Below are positions 16,423 through 24,383 of a DNA stretch of 64,000 nucleotides, piece after piece. Each line of letters begins with the position of its first letter. Position 1 is the stretch's first letter. This stretch comes from Salipiger sp. H15. GTDB taxonomy: Bacteria > Pseudomonadota > Alphaproteobacteria > Rhodobacterales > Rhodobacteraceae. Under the pieces are notes generated by a model. That model saw nothing but the letters and a program-made list of their open reading frames with translations, was not told the DNA's origin and made no database searches. The DNA lies in the NCBI RefSeq assembly GCF_040409955.1, contig NZ_CP123385.1, positions 1,471,501 through 1,535,500 of the forward strand, in the 5' to 3' direction. Position numbers and translations under genes: made by a program.

Positions 16423-16803
16423 TCAAAACAGCTCGGGGACATTCGGCTCGAGCCCATCGCCCTGCGTCCCGCCGAGCCGCCGCGCGAGGTCGCGCAGCGG
16501 GATGACCGACAGCGCCTCGCGCAGGTCGAGCGCCCTCTCGCCATCCAGCAACCTCGCGAGCCTTTCCACGTATCCGGCGAGCGCATCCGTGGACTGCGCC
16601 AGCATGTCGAGTTCCTGGAATGCGGTGATCGCCACCGAGCCGAGGCGCGAGTCGGCGTTGCCCGAATAGATGTGTTCCATGCCGTGCTCGAGCCGCTCGA
16701 GCCGCTGCTGCAGGTGCCTTATCTCGCGGGACAGCAGCCATGTCGCCTCGTTGGCGGTGATGGGTGCGGACGCCGGGGCGCGGGGGGCGGTCGGGGCGGT
16801 CAT
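16423..16803 (-). CDS. Small helical che-cluster protein, possibly CheZ-like
   Basis: This 126-residue protein has a proline/alanine-rich N-terminus (1-17), then almost continuous amphipathic helix (residues 20-110) with LSREIRHLQQRLERLEHGMEH. The segment AITAFQELDMLAQSTDAL contains Asp66 and Gln70 spaced as in the D-x3-Q catalytic motif of the CheY phosphatase CheZ (Asp143/Gln147 in E. coli), and the FQEL/FQDL context is similar. The protein is shorter than CheZ (about 214 residues) and no full match is claimed. It starts four bases after the cheY stop, so a role in CheY signal control is a reasonable inference. Confidence 0.65.
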   Translation of the reverse strand: MTAPTAPRAPASAPITANEATWLLSREIRHLQQRLERLEHGMEHIYSGNADSRLGSVAITAFQELDMLAQSTDALAGYVERLARLLDGERALDLREALSVIPLRDLARRLGGTQGDGLEPNVPELF

Positions 16804-16806
16804 GGC

Positions 16807-17193
16807 TCACAGCTTTCCGACGACGCTTTCGATGCATTGCTTCATCGCAAGGGAGGTGAAGGGCTTCTTGATCATGTTGTTGAGGCCGAGCTGCTTGGCC
16901 TGGGCGACCATGTCGGGCGTCGGCTTGCCGGTGACGAGGATGAAGCCGATCTTCTGCGTCGCTCTGTTCTGCCGCACGGCTTTCAGCAGGGCCAGGCCGT
17001 CCATGTTGGGCATATTGAAATCCGACAGCACGAGGTGCACGGGACTGCCCGCCATCCGGGCCAGCGCCTTGCTGCCGTCGTTCTCGGTGAGGTAGTTCTT
17101 GATGCCGATCTCGTCGAGCGCCTGGGTTATCAGCCCGCGGCTCGTGGCCATGTCGTCGACCACCATGATGCGCAGCGAATCCTTCAAACTCAT
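16807..17193 (-). CDS. cheY: Single-domain response regulator CheY
   Basis: This 128-residue stand-alone receiver has the full phosphorylation site: Asp13 and Asp14 (MVVDDM), phospho-acceptor Asp58 (LVLSDFNMPNMDG), Thr88 and Lys110 (MIKKPF). It should receive phosphate from CheA and bind the flagellar motor or act as a phosphate sink. The cluster has a second CheY at 20649; this one lies between cheR and the small helical gene, nine bases after cheR. Which of the two binds the motor cannot be told from sequence. Confidence 0.93.
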   Translation of the reverse strand: MSLKDSLRIMVVDDMATSRGLITQALDEIGIKNYLTENDGSKALARMAGSPVHLVLSDFNMPNMDGLALLKAVRQNRATQKIGFILVTGKPTPDMVAQAKQLGLNNMIKKPFTSLAMKQCIESVVGKL

Positions 17194-17202
17194 CTCGATC
17201 TC

Positions 17203-18069
17203 CTAGCTGGGCTGTGCGGGGCCCGGCAGGGCACGCTTGCGGTAGGTGGTGACCCCGGCGGTAGTGAATTCGGCCAGGGCAGGGCCGGAGAGCCGCTCGG
17301 AATGGCCGATGAACAGGAACCCCCCGGCGCGGAGCTTGGCGGTGAAGCGGGACCAGAGGCGCTGCTGCGTCTCCTGGTCGAAATAGATCGCCACGTTGCG
17401 GCAGAAGATCGCGTCGAACGGTCCGTTGAAGGGCCAGTCGCAGATGAGGTTGAGCTCGGCAAAACTGATCAGTGCCCGCAGGTCGGGGCCGGTTTCCAGC
17501 GAGTCCGCGTCGTCCCGAGCCGCGCGCAGCCAGCGCTGGCGGAACTCGGCGGGCACGGTCTCGCAGTCCTCCGGCGGGTATATTCCGCGGCGCGCGCGGC
17601 GCAGGATCGCGGGGTCGATGTCGGTTGCGAGGATGCGCAGGTCACGCGTCCCGGGCGGCAGCCCGTCGAGCAGGGTCATGGCGATGGAGAAGGGTTCCTG
17701 CCCCGAGGAACACCCCGCGGACCAGATGCGGATGCGCCTCTGGCCGGCGAGTTCCGGGATCAGCACGCTGCGCAGCGTCTCGAAATGGTGCTTCTCGCGG
17801 AAGAAGCTGGTGACATTGGTGGTGAGCGCCGAGACCAATTCAAGCCGCTCCGCGCCCTCGCCCTCCTTGTCGAGCAGGGACATGTAGTCGCGAAACGTGG
17901 CGAGCCCCCGCGCGCGCAGGCGGCGCGCAAGCCGGGAATAGACGAGGGGCTTCTTGCTGGTGGCCAGGCTCAGCCCGAACTCGGCCCGGGCAAGGCGGGC
18001 CAGCGCCTCGAAATCCGCGTCCGTGAAGGCGAACTCTCCCGGAAGGGCATCGGCGGCAGCCAGGCTCAT
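17203..18069 (-). CDS. cheR: Chemoreceptor methyltransferase CheR
   Basis: This 288-residue protein has the small N-terminal helical domain (residues 15-85, FTDADFEALARLARAEFGLSL) and the SAM-binding Rossmann domain, with RIWSAGCSSGQEPFSIAM near residues 112-130 and the FDAIFCRNVAIYFDQETQ segment typical of CheR. It methylates glutamates on chemoreceptors using S-adenosylmethionine. Its ATG overlaps the cheW stop by four bases. No chemoreceptor gene is in the window. Confidence 0.95.
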   Translation of the reverse strand: MSLAAADALPGEFAFTDADFEALARLARAEFGLSLATSKKPLVYSRLARRLRARGLATFRDYMSLLDKEGEGAERLELVSALTTNVTSFFREKHHFETLRSVLIPELAGQRRIRIWSAGCSSGQEPFSIAMTLLDGLPPGTRDLRILATDIDPAILRRARRGIYPPEDCETVPAEFRQRWLRAARDDADSLETGPDLRALISFAELNLICDWPFNGPFDAIFCRNVAIYFDQETQQRLWSRFTAKLRAGGFLFIGHSERLSGPALAEFTTAGVTTYRKRALPGPAQPS

Positions 18070-18533
18070 GCGGCGGCGCCCCCTTCCTGGTCGAGCACCG
18101 CGTCGAGATTGACGACGCGCACCATGGAATCCCCGACCGAGATCACCCCGAGGATCGCTTGGCGGGCTGCGTCGGACTTCATGTCGGGGGTCTCCTGGAT
18201 CGACGACTTGGCGACCGAGAGGATCTCGGACACGGATTCCACCAGGAGGCCAATGGTCGTGCCGTTCGCCGCCGCGACGATCACCACGTTGCGCTCGTTG
18301 TCCGGGGTCACGCCGAGGCCGAAGCGCGCGGAGAGGTCGAAGATCGGGATCACCGCGCCGCGCAGGTTCATCACCCCCAGCACGTCGTCCGGCGTGTGCG
18401 GCAGCTTGGTTACCGGGGTCCAGCGCCGTATCTCGCGTATCTGCATGATTTCAAGGCAGAAACTTTGGTTTCCAGCCGAGAAGGTGATGAATTCGAACTG
18501 GGTTTCGGTGGGTCCCTCGTTGGCGTCAAGCAT
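18066..18533 (-). CDS. cheW: Chemotaxis coupling protein CheW
   Basis: This 155-residue protein is essentially one CheW domain: QFEFITFSAGNQSFCLEIMQIREIRRW, VLGVMNLRGAVIPIFDLSARFG and GLLVESVSEILSV are family segments. It bridges CheA and chemoreceptors at the membrane array. A GGAG lies seven bases before the ATG within the last codons of cheA, whose stop it overlaps by eight bases, and its own end overlaps cheR by four. Tight overlaps imply translational coupling through cheA-cheW-cheR. Confidence 0.95.
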   Translation of the reverse strand: MLDANEGPTETQFEFITFSAGNQSFCLEIMQIREIRRWTPVTKLPHTPDDVLGVMNLRGAVIPIFDLSARFGLGVTPDNERNVVIVAAANGTTIGLLVESVSEILSVAKSSIQETPDMKSDAARQAILGVISVGDSMVRVVNLDAVLDQEGGAAA

Positions 18534-20646
18534 GGTGAAGCTCCAGTTTCGGGGGGGTTATCGCGGGGAAATAGGGGGCGGCGGGCTGCAGCTTCACCAC
18601 CTCTTCGGGATCGAGGATCAGGGCGATCTTGCCGTCTCCGAGGATGGTCGCGGCCGAGACGCCGGGGATGGCGGCATAGTTGCTCTCGAGGCTCTTGATG
18701 ACGACCTGGCGCTGGTCGTGGATCGCCTCGACCCGCAGTGCGGTGAGACCCTGGCTCTCGGTGCTGACCAGAAGGAGCACGCCCTCGCCGGCCTCCTTGC
18801 GCGCCGAGGCGAGGCCGAGGTTGAAGGCCACGTCCACCACCGGCACGTAGGCGCCGCGCACGAGGATCACCACGCCCTTGGTCCCGACCGCGTGCAGGTC
18901 GCGCTGGCTGGGACGGATCGTCTCGATGATCGAGGCGATGGGGATCACCATGGTCTGGTCGGCGACCGAGATGACGAACCCGTCCATGACCGCAAGGGTC
19001 AGCGGCAGCACGATGGTGAAGGTGGTGCCGGCGCCCGGGCTCGAGGCGATCGACACGCGCCCGCCGAGCGCGGCGACGGCGTTCTTCACCACGTCCATGC
19101 CGACGCCGCGCCCGGAGAGGTTGGAAACCTCGCTGGCGGTGGAGAAGCCGGGCAGGAAGAGCAGGTTGTCGATCTCGGATTCGGAAAGTTCCGCCTCGGG
19201 AAGGACGAGCCCCTTCTCGATCGCCTTCTCGAGGATGCGGGCACGGTTAAGCCCGGCGCCGTCATCGCCGATCTCGATGAAGACGCTGCCGGAGCGGTGG
19301 GAGGCGGAGAGGCGGATCGTCCCGATCGCCTCCTTGCCGGCGGCGGCGCGGACATCGGATTTCTCGAGCCCGTGGTCGACGGCATTGCGCACCATGTGGG
19401 TCAGCGGATCGGCGAGCCGCTCGATCACCGTCTTGTCGACCTCGGTCGAATCGCCGACCGTGACCAGCCGCGCCTTCTTGCCGGTTGCCTCGGCAGCCTC
19501 GCGGACGATGCGCGACATGCGCTGGAAGAGCGGTTTCACCGGCTGGGCGCGGATCGCCATGACCCCTTCCTGGATGTCGCGGGCCAGCAGCTTGTAGGCC
19601 TCGAGCTCGTTGGTGAGATGGGCGACGGCAGGGAGCTCCAGCTCCTCGATGCGCTGCGAGATCATCGCCTGGTTGATGATCAGCTCGCCCACCGTGTTGA
19701 TCAGCCGGTCGACCCGTTCGAGATCGACGCGCAGGGTCGGGCGCGGGCCGCGGGCCTCGCCGCGTTGCGCGTCGGCGCGCAGCTCCGCCGCGTCGCTGGC
19801 GGCAGCGGGCTCGTCGAAATCCAACGGGGCCGGCGGCGGGGCGAGGCCGGGAAGGTCGGGCGGCGGCGCGAGCGGGGATGGCTTCAGGCCGTCGTGCTCG
19901 CGGATGTCGAGTTCGCAGAGCGATTCGACGAATTCGAAGATCTCGTGCAGCACGGTCTCGGGCTCCGAGGTCTCGAGCCGCAGCGTCCAGGCCAGCACCG
20001 CGCCATTGGGATCGAAGGCGTCAAACTCCGGAAGGCCGGAGAGATCGGCGGTGGCGCGCAACTCGCCGAGCTCGGCCAGCGCGTCGAAGAGCAGCAGCGG
20101 CTCGTGGCCGTTGGCGTAGAGCGCCGGGCTCGGCTTGAAGCGGATGTGGAAGCTGCGCAGCGCGGCTTCCTCGCCGTCCGCGTCCCCGTCCTCGGCGATC
20201 TCGACCGGGGCCGCGCCGAAGTCGAGCGTGACCGCGTCGAAGCTGAAACTCTCGTCCTTGTCCGCCTCGCCGAGGTAGCCGTCGAGCTCCTTGAGGATCG
20301 CCGCCTCGGACTCGGCGTTGGGCTCGCGCTCGTCGCGCGCGGCTTCGACCAGGTCGGCGAGCTGGTCGCCGGAGCGGTGGAAGAGGTGCATCAGCGGCTC
20401 GGTGACCTTCAGCTCCTGGCTGCGCACCTTGTCCATCACCGTCTCGAAGGTGTGGGCAAAGCTCACCAGCCGGTCGAGCGCGAAGGCCCCGGCGCCGCCC
20501 TTGATCGAGTGCACGGCGCGGAACACGGCATTGACCACGTCCATGTCGTCGGGGTCCTGCTCCATCGAGGAGAGCCCCTCGACCAGGGCCTCGAGCAGCT
20601 CTTCGCATTCTTCGAAAAACGTGTCGCGGATGGAATTTCTCGACAT
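18526..20646 (-). CDS. cheA: Chemotaxis histidine kinase CheA
   Basis: The 706-residue kinase has an N-terminal Hpt domain (about 5-105) with phospho-acceptor His46 in AVHSIKGGAGAF, a middle region (about 163-250) with the size of a P2 response-regulator docking domain, a dimerisation domain starting LRVDLERVDRLINTVGELI (about 305-370), a HATPase domain with HMVRNAVDHGLE and EIGDDGAGLN, and a C-terminal CheW-like domain. It autophosphorylates in response to receptor signals and passes phosphate to the two CheY proteins; the CheB receiver here looks unable to accept it. The start at 20646 follows the upstream cheY stop by three bases. Confidence 0.95.
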   Translation of the reverse strand: MSRNSIRDTFFEECEELLEALVEGLSSMEQDPDDMDVVNAVFRAVHSIKGGAGAFALDRLVSFAHTFETVMDKVRSQELKVTEPLMHLFHRSGDQLADLVEAARDEREPNAESEAAILKELDGYLGEADKDESFSFDAVTLDFGAAPVEIAEDGDADGEEAALRSFHIRFKPSPALYANGHEPLLLFDALAELGELRATADLSGLPEFDAFDPNGAVLAWTLRLETSEPETVLHEIFEFVESLCELDIREHDGLKPSPLAPPPDLPGLAPPPAPLDFDEPAAASDAAELRADAQRGEARGPRPTLRVDLERVDRLINTVGELIINQAMISQRIEELELPAVAHLTNELEAYKLLARDIQEGVMAIRAQPVKPLFQRMSRIVREAAEATGKKARLVTVGDSTEVDKTVIERLADPLTHMVRNAVDHGLEKSDVRAAAGKEAIGTIRLSASHRSGSVFIEIGDDGAGLNRARILEKAIEKGLVLPEAELSESEIDNLLFLPGFSTASEVSNLSGRGVGMDVVKNAVAALGGRVSIASSPGAGTTFTIVLPLTLAVMDGFVISVADQTMVIPIASIIETIRPSQRDLHAVGTKGVVILVRGAYVPVVDVAFNLGLASARKEAGEGVLLLVSTESQGLTALRVEAIHDQRQVVIKSLESNYAAIPGVSAATILGDGKIALILDPEEVVKLQPAAPYFPAITPPKLELHHA

Positions 20647-20648
20647 GG

Positions 20649-21023
20649 CTACACCATATGTCCCGTGAGGCGGCGCAGGACCGAGACCAGCGACGCGTCG
20701 TCGAAAGGTTTCACGATCCAGCCGGTGGCCCCGGCCTCGCGCGCGCGGGTCTTGAGATCGGCGCCGCTCTCGGTGGTCAGCACGATGATCGGAACGGTGG
20801 TCCGGTTGGGGCCGCTGCGCAGCGTCTCGATCACGCCGAACCCGTCCATGTTGGGCATGTTGATGTCGGTGATCACCACGTCGGGCTCGACCTCGGCGAA
20901 CTGCTCGACCCCCTCGACGCCGTCGCAGGCCGAGTGGAACTCGAAGCCCGCACCTTCGAGCGAGATGCGCAGCAGGTTGCGGATCGTGCGCGAATCGTCG
21001 ATCGCAAGGACCTTGGTCGTCAT
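20649..21023 (-). CDS. cheY: Single-domain response regulator CheY (second copy)
   Basis: This 124-residue receiver carries Asp9 and Asp10 (AIDDSRTIR), phospho-acceptor Asp53 (VVITDINMPNMDGFG), Thr83 and Lys105 (WIVKPF). It is immediately upstream of cheA, the position of the principal CheY in many alphaproteobacterial clusters. The start at 21023 overlaps the STAS gene stop (ATGA). It differs clearly from the cheY at 16807, so the two are not a recent duplication. Confidence 0.93.
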   Translation of the reverse strand: MTTKVLAIDDSRTIRNLLRISLEGAGFEFHSACDGVEGVEQFAEVEPDVVITDINMPNMDGFGVIETLRSGPNRTTVPIIVLTTESGADLKTRAREAGATGWIVKPFDDASLVSVLRRLTGHMV

Positions 21024-21325
21024 TGCAGTGCCTCCTCTCGGGTGCCGTCGCCGTCGCGATCGAACTGCATGGCCGGCACGCCGAGCCGTTCCAGCCCGGC
21101 GCGGAAGCTCTCGGTGATGTCGGCGAGGGTGAAGGGCAGCTGCTCGGCCCGCCACTGCTTCTGCGCCACGAGCAGGATCTGCAGCCGGTGGGCATCGAGC
21201 CGCAGCACGTCGCGGACCGAAATCGACACGGGCATGTGCCGGGCGCCGAGCAGGAAGGGCACGAGAGGGTCTTCGCCATTACGGTTGCGCCCCGGATCGA
21301 GCACATGGCTGTGAAGCTCTGTCAT
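21020..21325 (-). CDS. STAS-domain protein of the che cluster
   Basis: This 101-residue protein opens the chemotaxis operon. VSISVRDVLRLDAHRLQILLVAQKQW and the following helix pattern (LADITESFRAGLERLGV) fit a compact STAS (MlaB/anti-sigma antagonist-like) fold. There is no conserved phosphorylatable Ser/Thr that I can place with certainty. STAS genes occur at the head of several alphaproteobacterial che operons, but their role there is not established. The frame runs open far upstream, so the ATG at 21323-21325 was chosen by domain start; the stop overlaps cheY by four bases. Confidence 0.8.
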   Translation of the reverse strand: MTELHSHVLDPGRNRNGEDPLVPFLLGARHMPVSISVRDVLRLDAHRLQILLVAQKQWRAEQLPFTLADITESFRAGLERLGVPAMQFDRDGDGTREEALQ

Positions 21326-21691
21326 CGCGAGTTCAGTCCTTTGCCACAGGAGAGCGGGGGCGGCCCGCGGGGTCTGCGCCGCCGGTCGCCGTCTGGTCGT
21401 CGAGCCGTCGTCCCCGGGCCGGCGCCGAGGCCGGGCGAGCGTGCCGCGGCACGCCGTGCAGGTTCCGGCAGCATGGCCGATGCGGCGGTGGCCGCGGCCA
21501 TGTCCGGGCGGGATTGCGGCCTGCAGGGCGGCTCCCGGGACGGGATCGAGAACTACAGGGGGGGTCTTAACAAAGCGTTCCGGGCGGCAGGAATTCTTGC
21601 CCCGGCGCGCCGCGTGCCCGGCCACGGCTTGCATCCCCCAATCCCAGCGCGCACAACTCCGGCAACGCACTCTGGCAGGGAGCAGAAGAAG
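21326..21691. promoter_or_regulatory. Divergent region between che operon and acetolactate-synthase-like gene
   Basis: These 366 bases separate two divergent genes and must contain the che operon promoter and the promoter of the thiamine-diphosphate enzyme. GCAGGGAGCAGAAG just before 21692 is the ribosome-binding region of the latter. The GGGGGGGTCTTAACAAAGC patch near 21549-21567 is the only deviation from uniform GC-rich sequence. No definite -35/-10 pair, sigma-28 or sigma-54 motif was identified. Confidence 0.4.
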
Positions 21692-23356
21692 ATGCGCAAC
21701 GGCGGCAGACTGGTGGTGGAATGCCTGATGGCCCTTGGGGCGACGCGGGCCTTCGGGGTGCCGGGAGAGAGCTACCTCGCGGTGCTCGACGCGATGCACG
21801 ACACCGGCGGCAGGCTCGATTTCGTGCTCTGCCGGCAGGAGGGGGGCGCGGCCTTCATGGCGGCGGCGCATGGCAAGCTGACCGGCAGCCCGGGGATCTG
21901 CATGGTGACCCGCGGGCCGGGCGCGACCAATGCCGCGATCGGCGTGCACACGGCGATGCAGGACAGCGTTCCGATGATCCTGCTGGTCGGGCAGGTCGCC
22001 ACCGGCATGAAGGAGCGCGAGGCCTTCCAGGAGGTCGACTACCGCGCCGTCTTCGGCACCATGGCGAAATGGGCGACCGAGATCGAGCAGGTCGAGCGCA
22101 TCCCCGAGGTGCTCTCGCGCGCCTGGATCACCGCCACCACCGGCCGGCCCGGCCCGGTGGTCGTGGCGCTGCCCGAGGACGTGCTGATGGCGCTGACCGA
22201 TGTGCCGCCGCTTGCCGGTCCGGCGAAGGTCCACGCCGCCGAGCCCGCCGCCGAGGCGGTGCTCGAGGCGACCGCGCTGCTGCAGCACGCCGAGCGCCCG
22301 CTGATCGTGATCGGCGGCGCCGAGTGGACCGGCCCCGCGCGCGCCGCGCTGCAGGGCTTCGCCGAGGCCTCGGACATCCCGATCATCACCTCGTTCCGCT
22401 ATCAGGACCAGGTCGACAGCGCCTGCGCCTGCTTCTGCGGCGACGCGGGCGTGGGCATGACGGCGGGGGTGAAGGCGCTCTTGCGGGATGCCGACGTGGT
22501 GCTGGCGCTGGGGACGCGCTTCGGCGAGAACATGACCGACGGCTACACGCTGCTGCAGGTGCCTCAGCCGAGGCAGAAGATCATCCACGTCCACGCCTCG
22601 GACCGCGAGATCGGCAAGGTCTACCAGCCCGCGCTCGGCATCCATGCCGACCCGGGCCGCTTCGTGTTGGCGCTGCCGGCGAAGGTGGCGGGCAACTGGA
22701 AGGCCTGGCGGTCGGAGGCGCGGGCGGCCTATCTCGGCTTCATCGACAACGCCCCGGCGCAGCCCGGCCCGGTCGACATGGTGGCGGTCTGCAAGCACAT
22801 GCGCGGCGTGCTCGGCAGCGATGTGGTGCTGACCAACGGCGCGGGCAACTTCACCGTCTGGCCGACGCGCTTCTTCCGCTTCCGCCCGGGGATGCGCCTG
22901 CTCGCGCCGCAGTCGGGCGCCATGGGCTACGGCGTGCCGGCGGCCATCGCGGCCAAGCTGGCGCGGCCCGAGGCGACGGTGATCTGCTTCGCCGGGGACG
23001 GTGATTTCCAGATGAACGGGCAGGAGCTCTCGTCGGCGCGGCAGGCCGGCGCGGCGGTGATCGTGCTGGTGCTCAACAACGGCACCTACGGCACGATCCG
23101 CGCCCACCAGGAGCGCGAGTTCCCCGAGCGGGTCAGCGGCACGACGATCGTGAACCCCGATTTCGCGGCGCTCGGGCGGGCTTACGGCCTGCACGGCGAG
23201 CACGTGACGCGCACCGCCGAGTTCGCCGCCGCCTTCGAGCGCGCGCTGGCGGCGCCGCATGGCGCGGTGCTCGAGCTCGACATCGCCGCCGAGGCGCTTA
23301 CCCCCTACCGCACGCTTTCCGAGATCCGGGCCGGGGGGCTGGCGGCGAAGGGCTGA
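21692..23356 (+). CDS. Thiamine-diphosphate enzyme, acetolactate synthase large-subunit-like
   Basis: The 554-residue enzyme has the three-domain layout of the POX/acetohydroxyacid synthase family: an N-terminal pyrimidine-binding domain with the activating Glu50 (VLCRQEGGAAFMAAAHG), a central domain (about 190-330), and a C-terminal domain with the ThDP/Mg motif GDGDFQMNGQE through LVLNN. There is no neighbouring small regulatory subunit, so it is probably not the anabolic IlvB; a catabolic decarboxylase, carboligase or glyoxylate carboligase-like enzyme is possible. It is a lone gene with its own promoter. The start was chosen by the conserved MRNGGRLVVECLMALGATRAF opening and the GGGAG upstream. 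Confidence 0.85.
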   Translation: MRNGGRLVVECLMALGATRAFGVPGESYLAVLDAMHDTGGRLDFVLCRQEGGAAFMAAAHGKLTGSPGICMVTRGPGATNAAIGVHTAMQDSVPMILLVGQVATGMKEREAFQEVDYRAVFGTMAKWATEIEQVERIPEVLSRAWITATTGRPGPVVVALPEDVLMALTDVPPLAGPAKVHAAEPAAEAVLEATALLQHAERPLIVIGGAEWTGPARAALQGFAEASDIPIITSFRYQDQVDSACACFCGDAGVGMTAGVKALLRDADVVLALGTRFGENMTDGYTLLQVPQPRQKIIHVHASDREIGKVYQPALGIHADPGRFVLALPAKVAGNWKAWRSEARAAYLGFIDNAPAQPGPVDMVAVCKHMRGVLGSDVVLTNGAGNFTVWPTRFFRFRPGMRLLAPQSGAMGYGVPAAIAAKLARPEATVICFAGDGDFQMNGQELSSARQAGAAVIVLVLNNGTYGTIRAHQEREFPERVSGTTIVNPDFAALGRAYGLHGEHVTRTAEFAAAFERALAAPHGAVLELDIAAEALTPYRTLSEIRAGGLAAKG

Positions 23357-23371
23357 GCCGCAAAACGGAAA

Positions 23372-23395
23372 GGGCCGGACCGGCGGGTCCGGCCC
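23372..23395. terminator. Bidirectional terminator-like hairpin
   Basis: A 10-bp perfect stem (GGGCCGGACC / GGTCCGGCCC) with a GGCG loop lies exactly between the converging thiamine-diphosphate enzyme and Mrr-type genes. On the plus strand it is followed by CCGCCTTA and on the minus strand by TTTCCGTTTTG, giving a better T-rich tail for the minus-strand gene. Confidence 0.75.
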
Positions 23396-23399
23396 CGCC

Positions 23400-24209
23400 T
23401 TACATGGCCCAGGCCTCGGTGAAGCTCTCGACCCCGAACTCGCGGTCGAGCTTCGGCAGGTCGTGCGGGCTCAGCAGCAGCACGCCGGTGGTCGCCGCCA
23501 GCCGCCGCGCGCTTGGCGTGAACCCGGCGGTGGCCAGCACCCCGGCCCCCGCGAGCCCGTAGTAGTTCTTGCCGGTGAAGGCCTCCTGGATGGCCTTGTT
23601 GCCGACCGGCGAGGTGTAGAGCTTCACCTGCAGGCCGATCACCAGCGCGCCCTTGCGCGCCACGATGTCGATGCCTTGGTCATAGCCGCGCTTGGTCACG
23701 TCCGCGTCCCAGCCGAAATGGCGCAGCTGCGCGGCGCACCAGTGCTCGAACTCGGTCGGATCGCTGGGATAGTCCTCTGCGTCGAAGCCCTGGTCGCGCG
23801 CCGCGCTCTCGATCCGGCCGACCTCGGCGATGACGAAATCGACCACGGCGGGCTCGATGCGATGGTAGTCGAACGACAGGTCGATGCTCTCGAGGAACTC
23901 GAGCACGATGTCGTGGCGCTCGTCGGCGATCACCCGGTTGTAGTCGTTCTTCTTCACCGCGAGCCGCAGGTTGCGCGACAACGCCGCCGAATGCATCTGC
24001 ACCTGCCGCGAGAGCTCGGCGCGCTTCGTCGGCGTGAGGCCCAGTCCCAGCGCCTTGAACACCAGCACGAGGACGAGGACATAGCCCAGCACGATCAGCG
24101 GCAGCGCCCGCGTCGTGGCGGCGCTGCCAAGCGTATAATAGGCGTAACCGGCGCAGAGAAGCGCCAGGAAGGTCACGCTGCCCAGGATCGTTTCGTACTC
24201 TTTTCTCAT
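23400..24209 (-). CDS. Membrane-anchored Mrr-type restriction endonuclease-like protein
   Basis: This 269-residue protein has two predicted membrane helices at the N-terminus (about residues 9-29 and 36-55), a helical middle region, and a C-terminal Mrr_cat-like nuclease domain: GYDQGIDIVARKGALVIGLQVKLY contains a D...QxK catalytic arrangement, followed by NKAIQEAFTGKNYYG. Mrr-like enzymes cleave modified DNA, but membrane-tethered members are poorly characterised. There is no methylase, helicase or other defence gene nearby. The topology predicts a cytoplasmic nuclease domain held at the inner membrane. Confidence 0.82.
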   Translation of the reverse strand: MRKEYETILGSVTFLALLCAGYAYYTLGSAATTRALPLIVLGYVLVLVLVFKALGLGLTPTKRAELSRQVQMHSAALSRNLRLAVKKNDYNRVIADERHDIVLEFLESIDLSFDYHRIEPAVVDFVIAEVGRIESAARDQGFDAEDYPSDPTEFEHWCAAQLRHFGWDADVTKRGYDQGIDIVARKGALVIGLQVKLYTSPVGNKAIQEAFTGKNYYGLAGAGVLATAGFTPSARRLAATTGVLLLSPHDLPKLDREFGVESFTEAWAM

Positions 24210-24383
24210 TCGCTGCCGCCTCGGTGGGTCTTGTTTTGCGGCGTCCTATCGCGGGGGGAACATATCGGCAACATGTGACGTGAGCGTCGGCGCCTAAGCG
24301 CTTATCACAATGACATGAATCCATTTGATGTCGGGTGGCTTGCCGGGGCGCGGGACGTCCTGCGGGGGCGGCGCCCGGACCGC

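Noticed and set aside
16345..21117. A 1590-codon open frame on the plus strand across the whole che operon
   Set aside because: It lies antisense to seven well-supported chemotaxis genes and its translation is Arg/Gly/Asp-rich without family motifs; it is a by-product of high GC at third codon positions.
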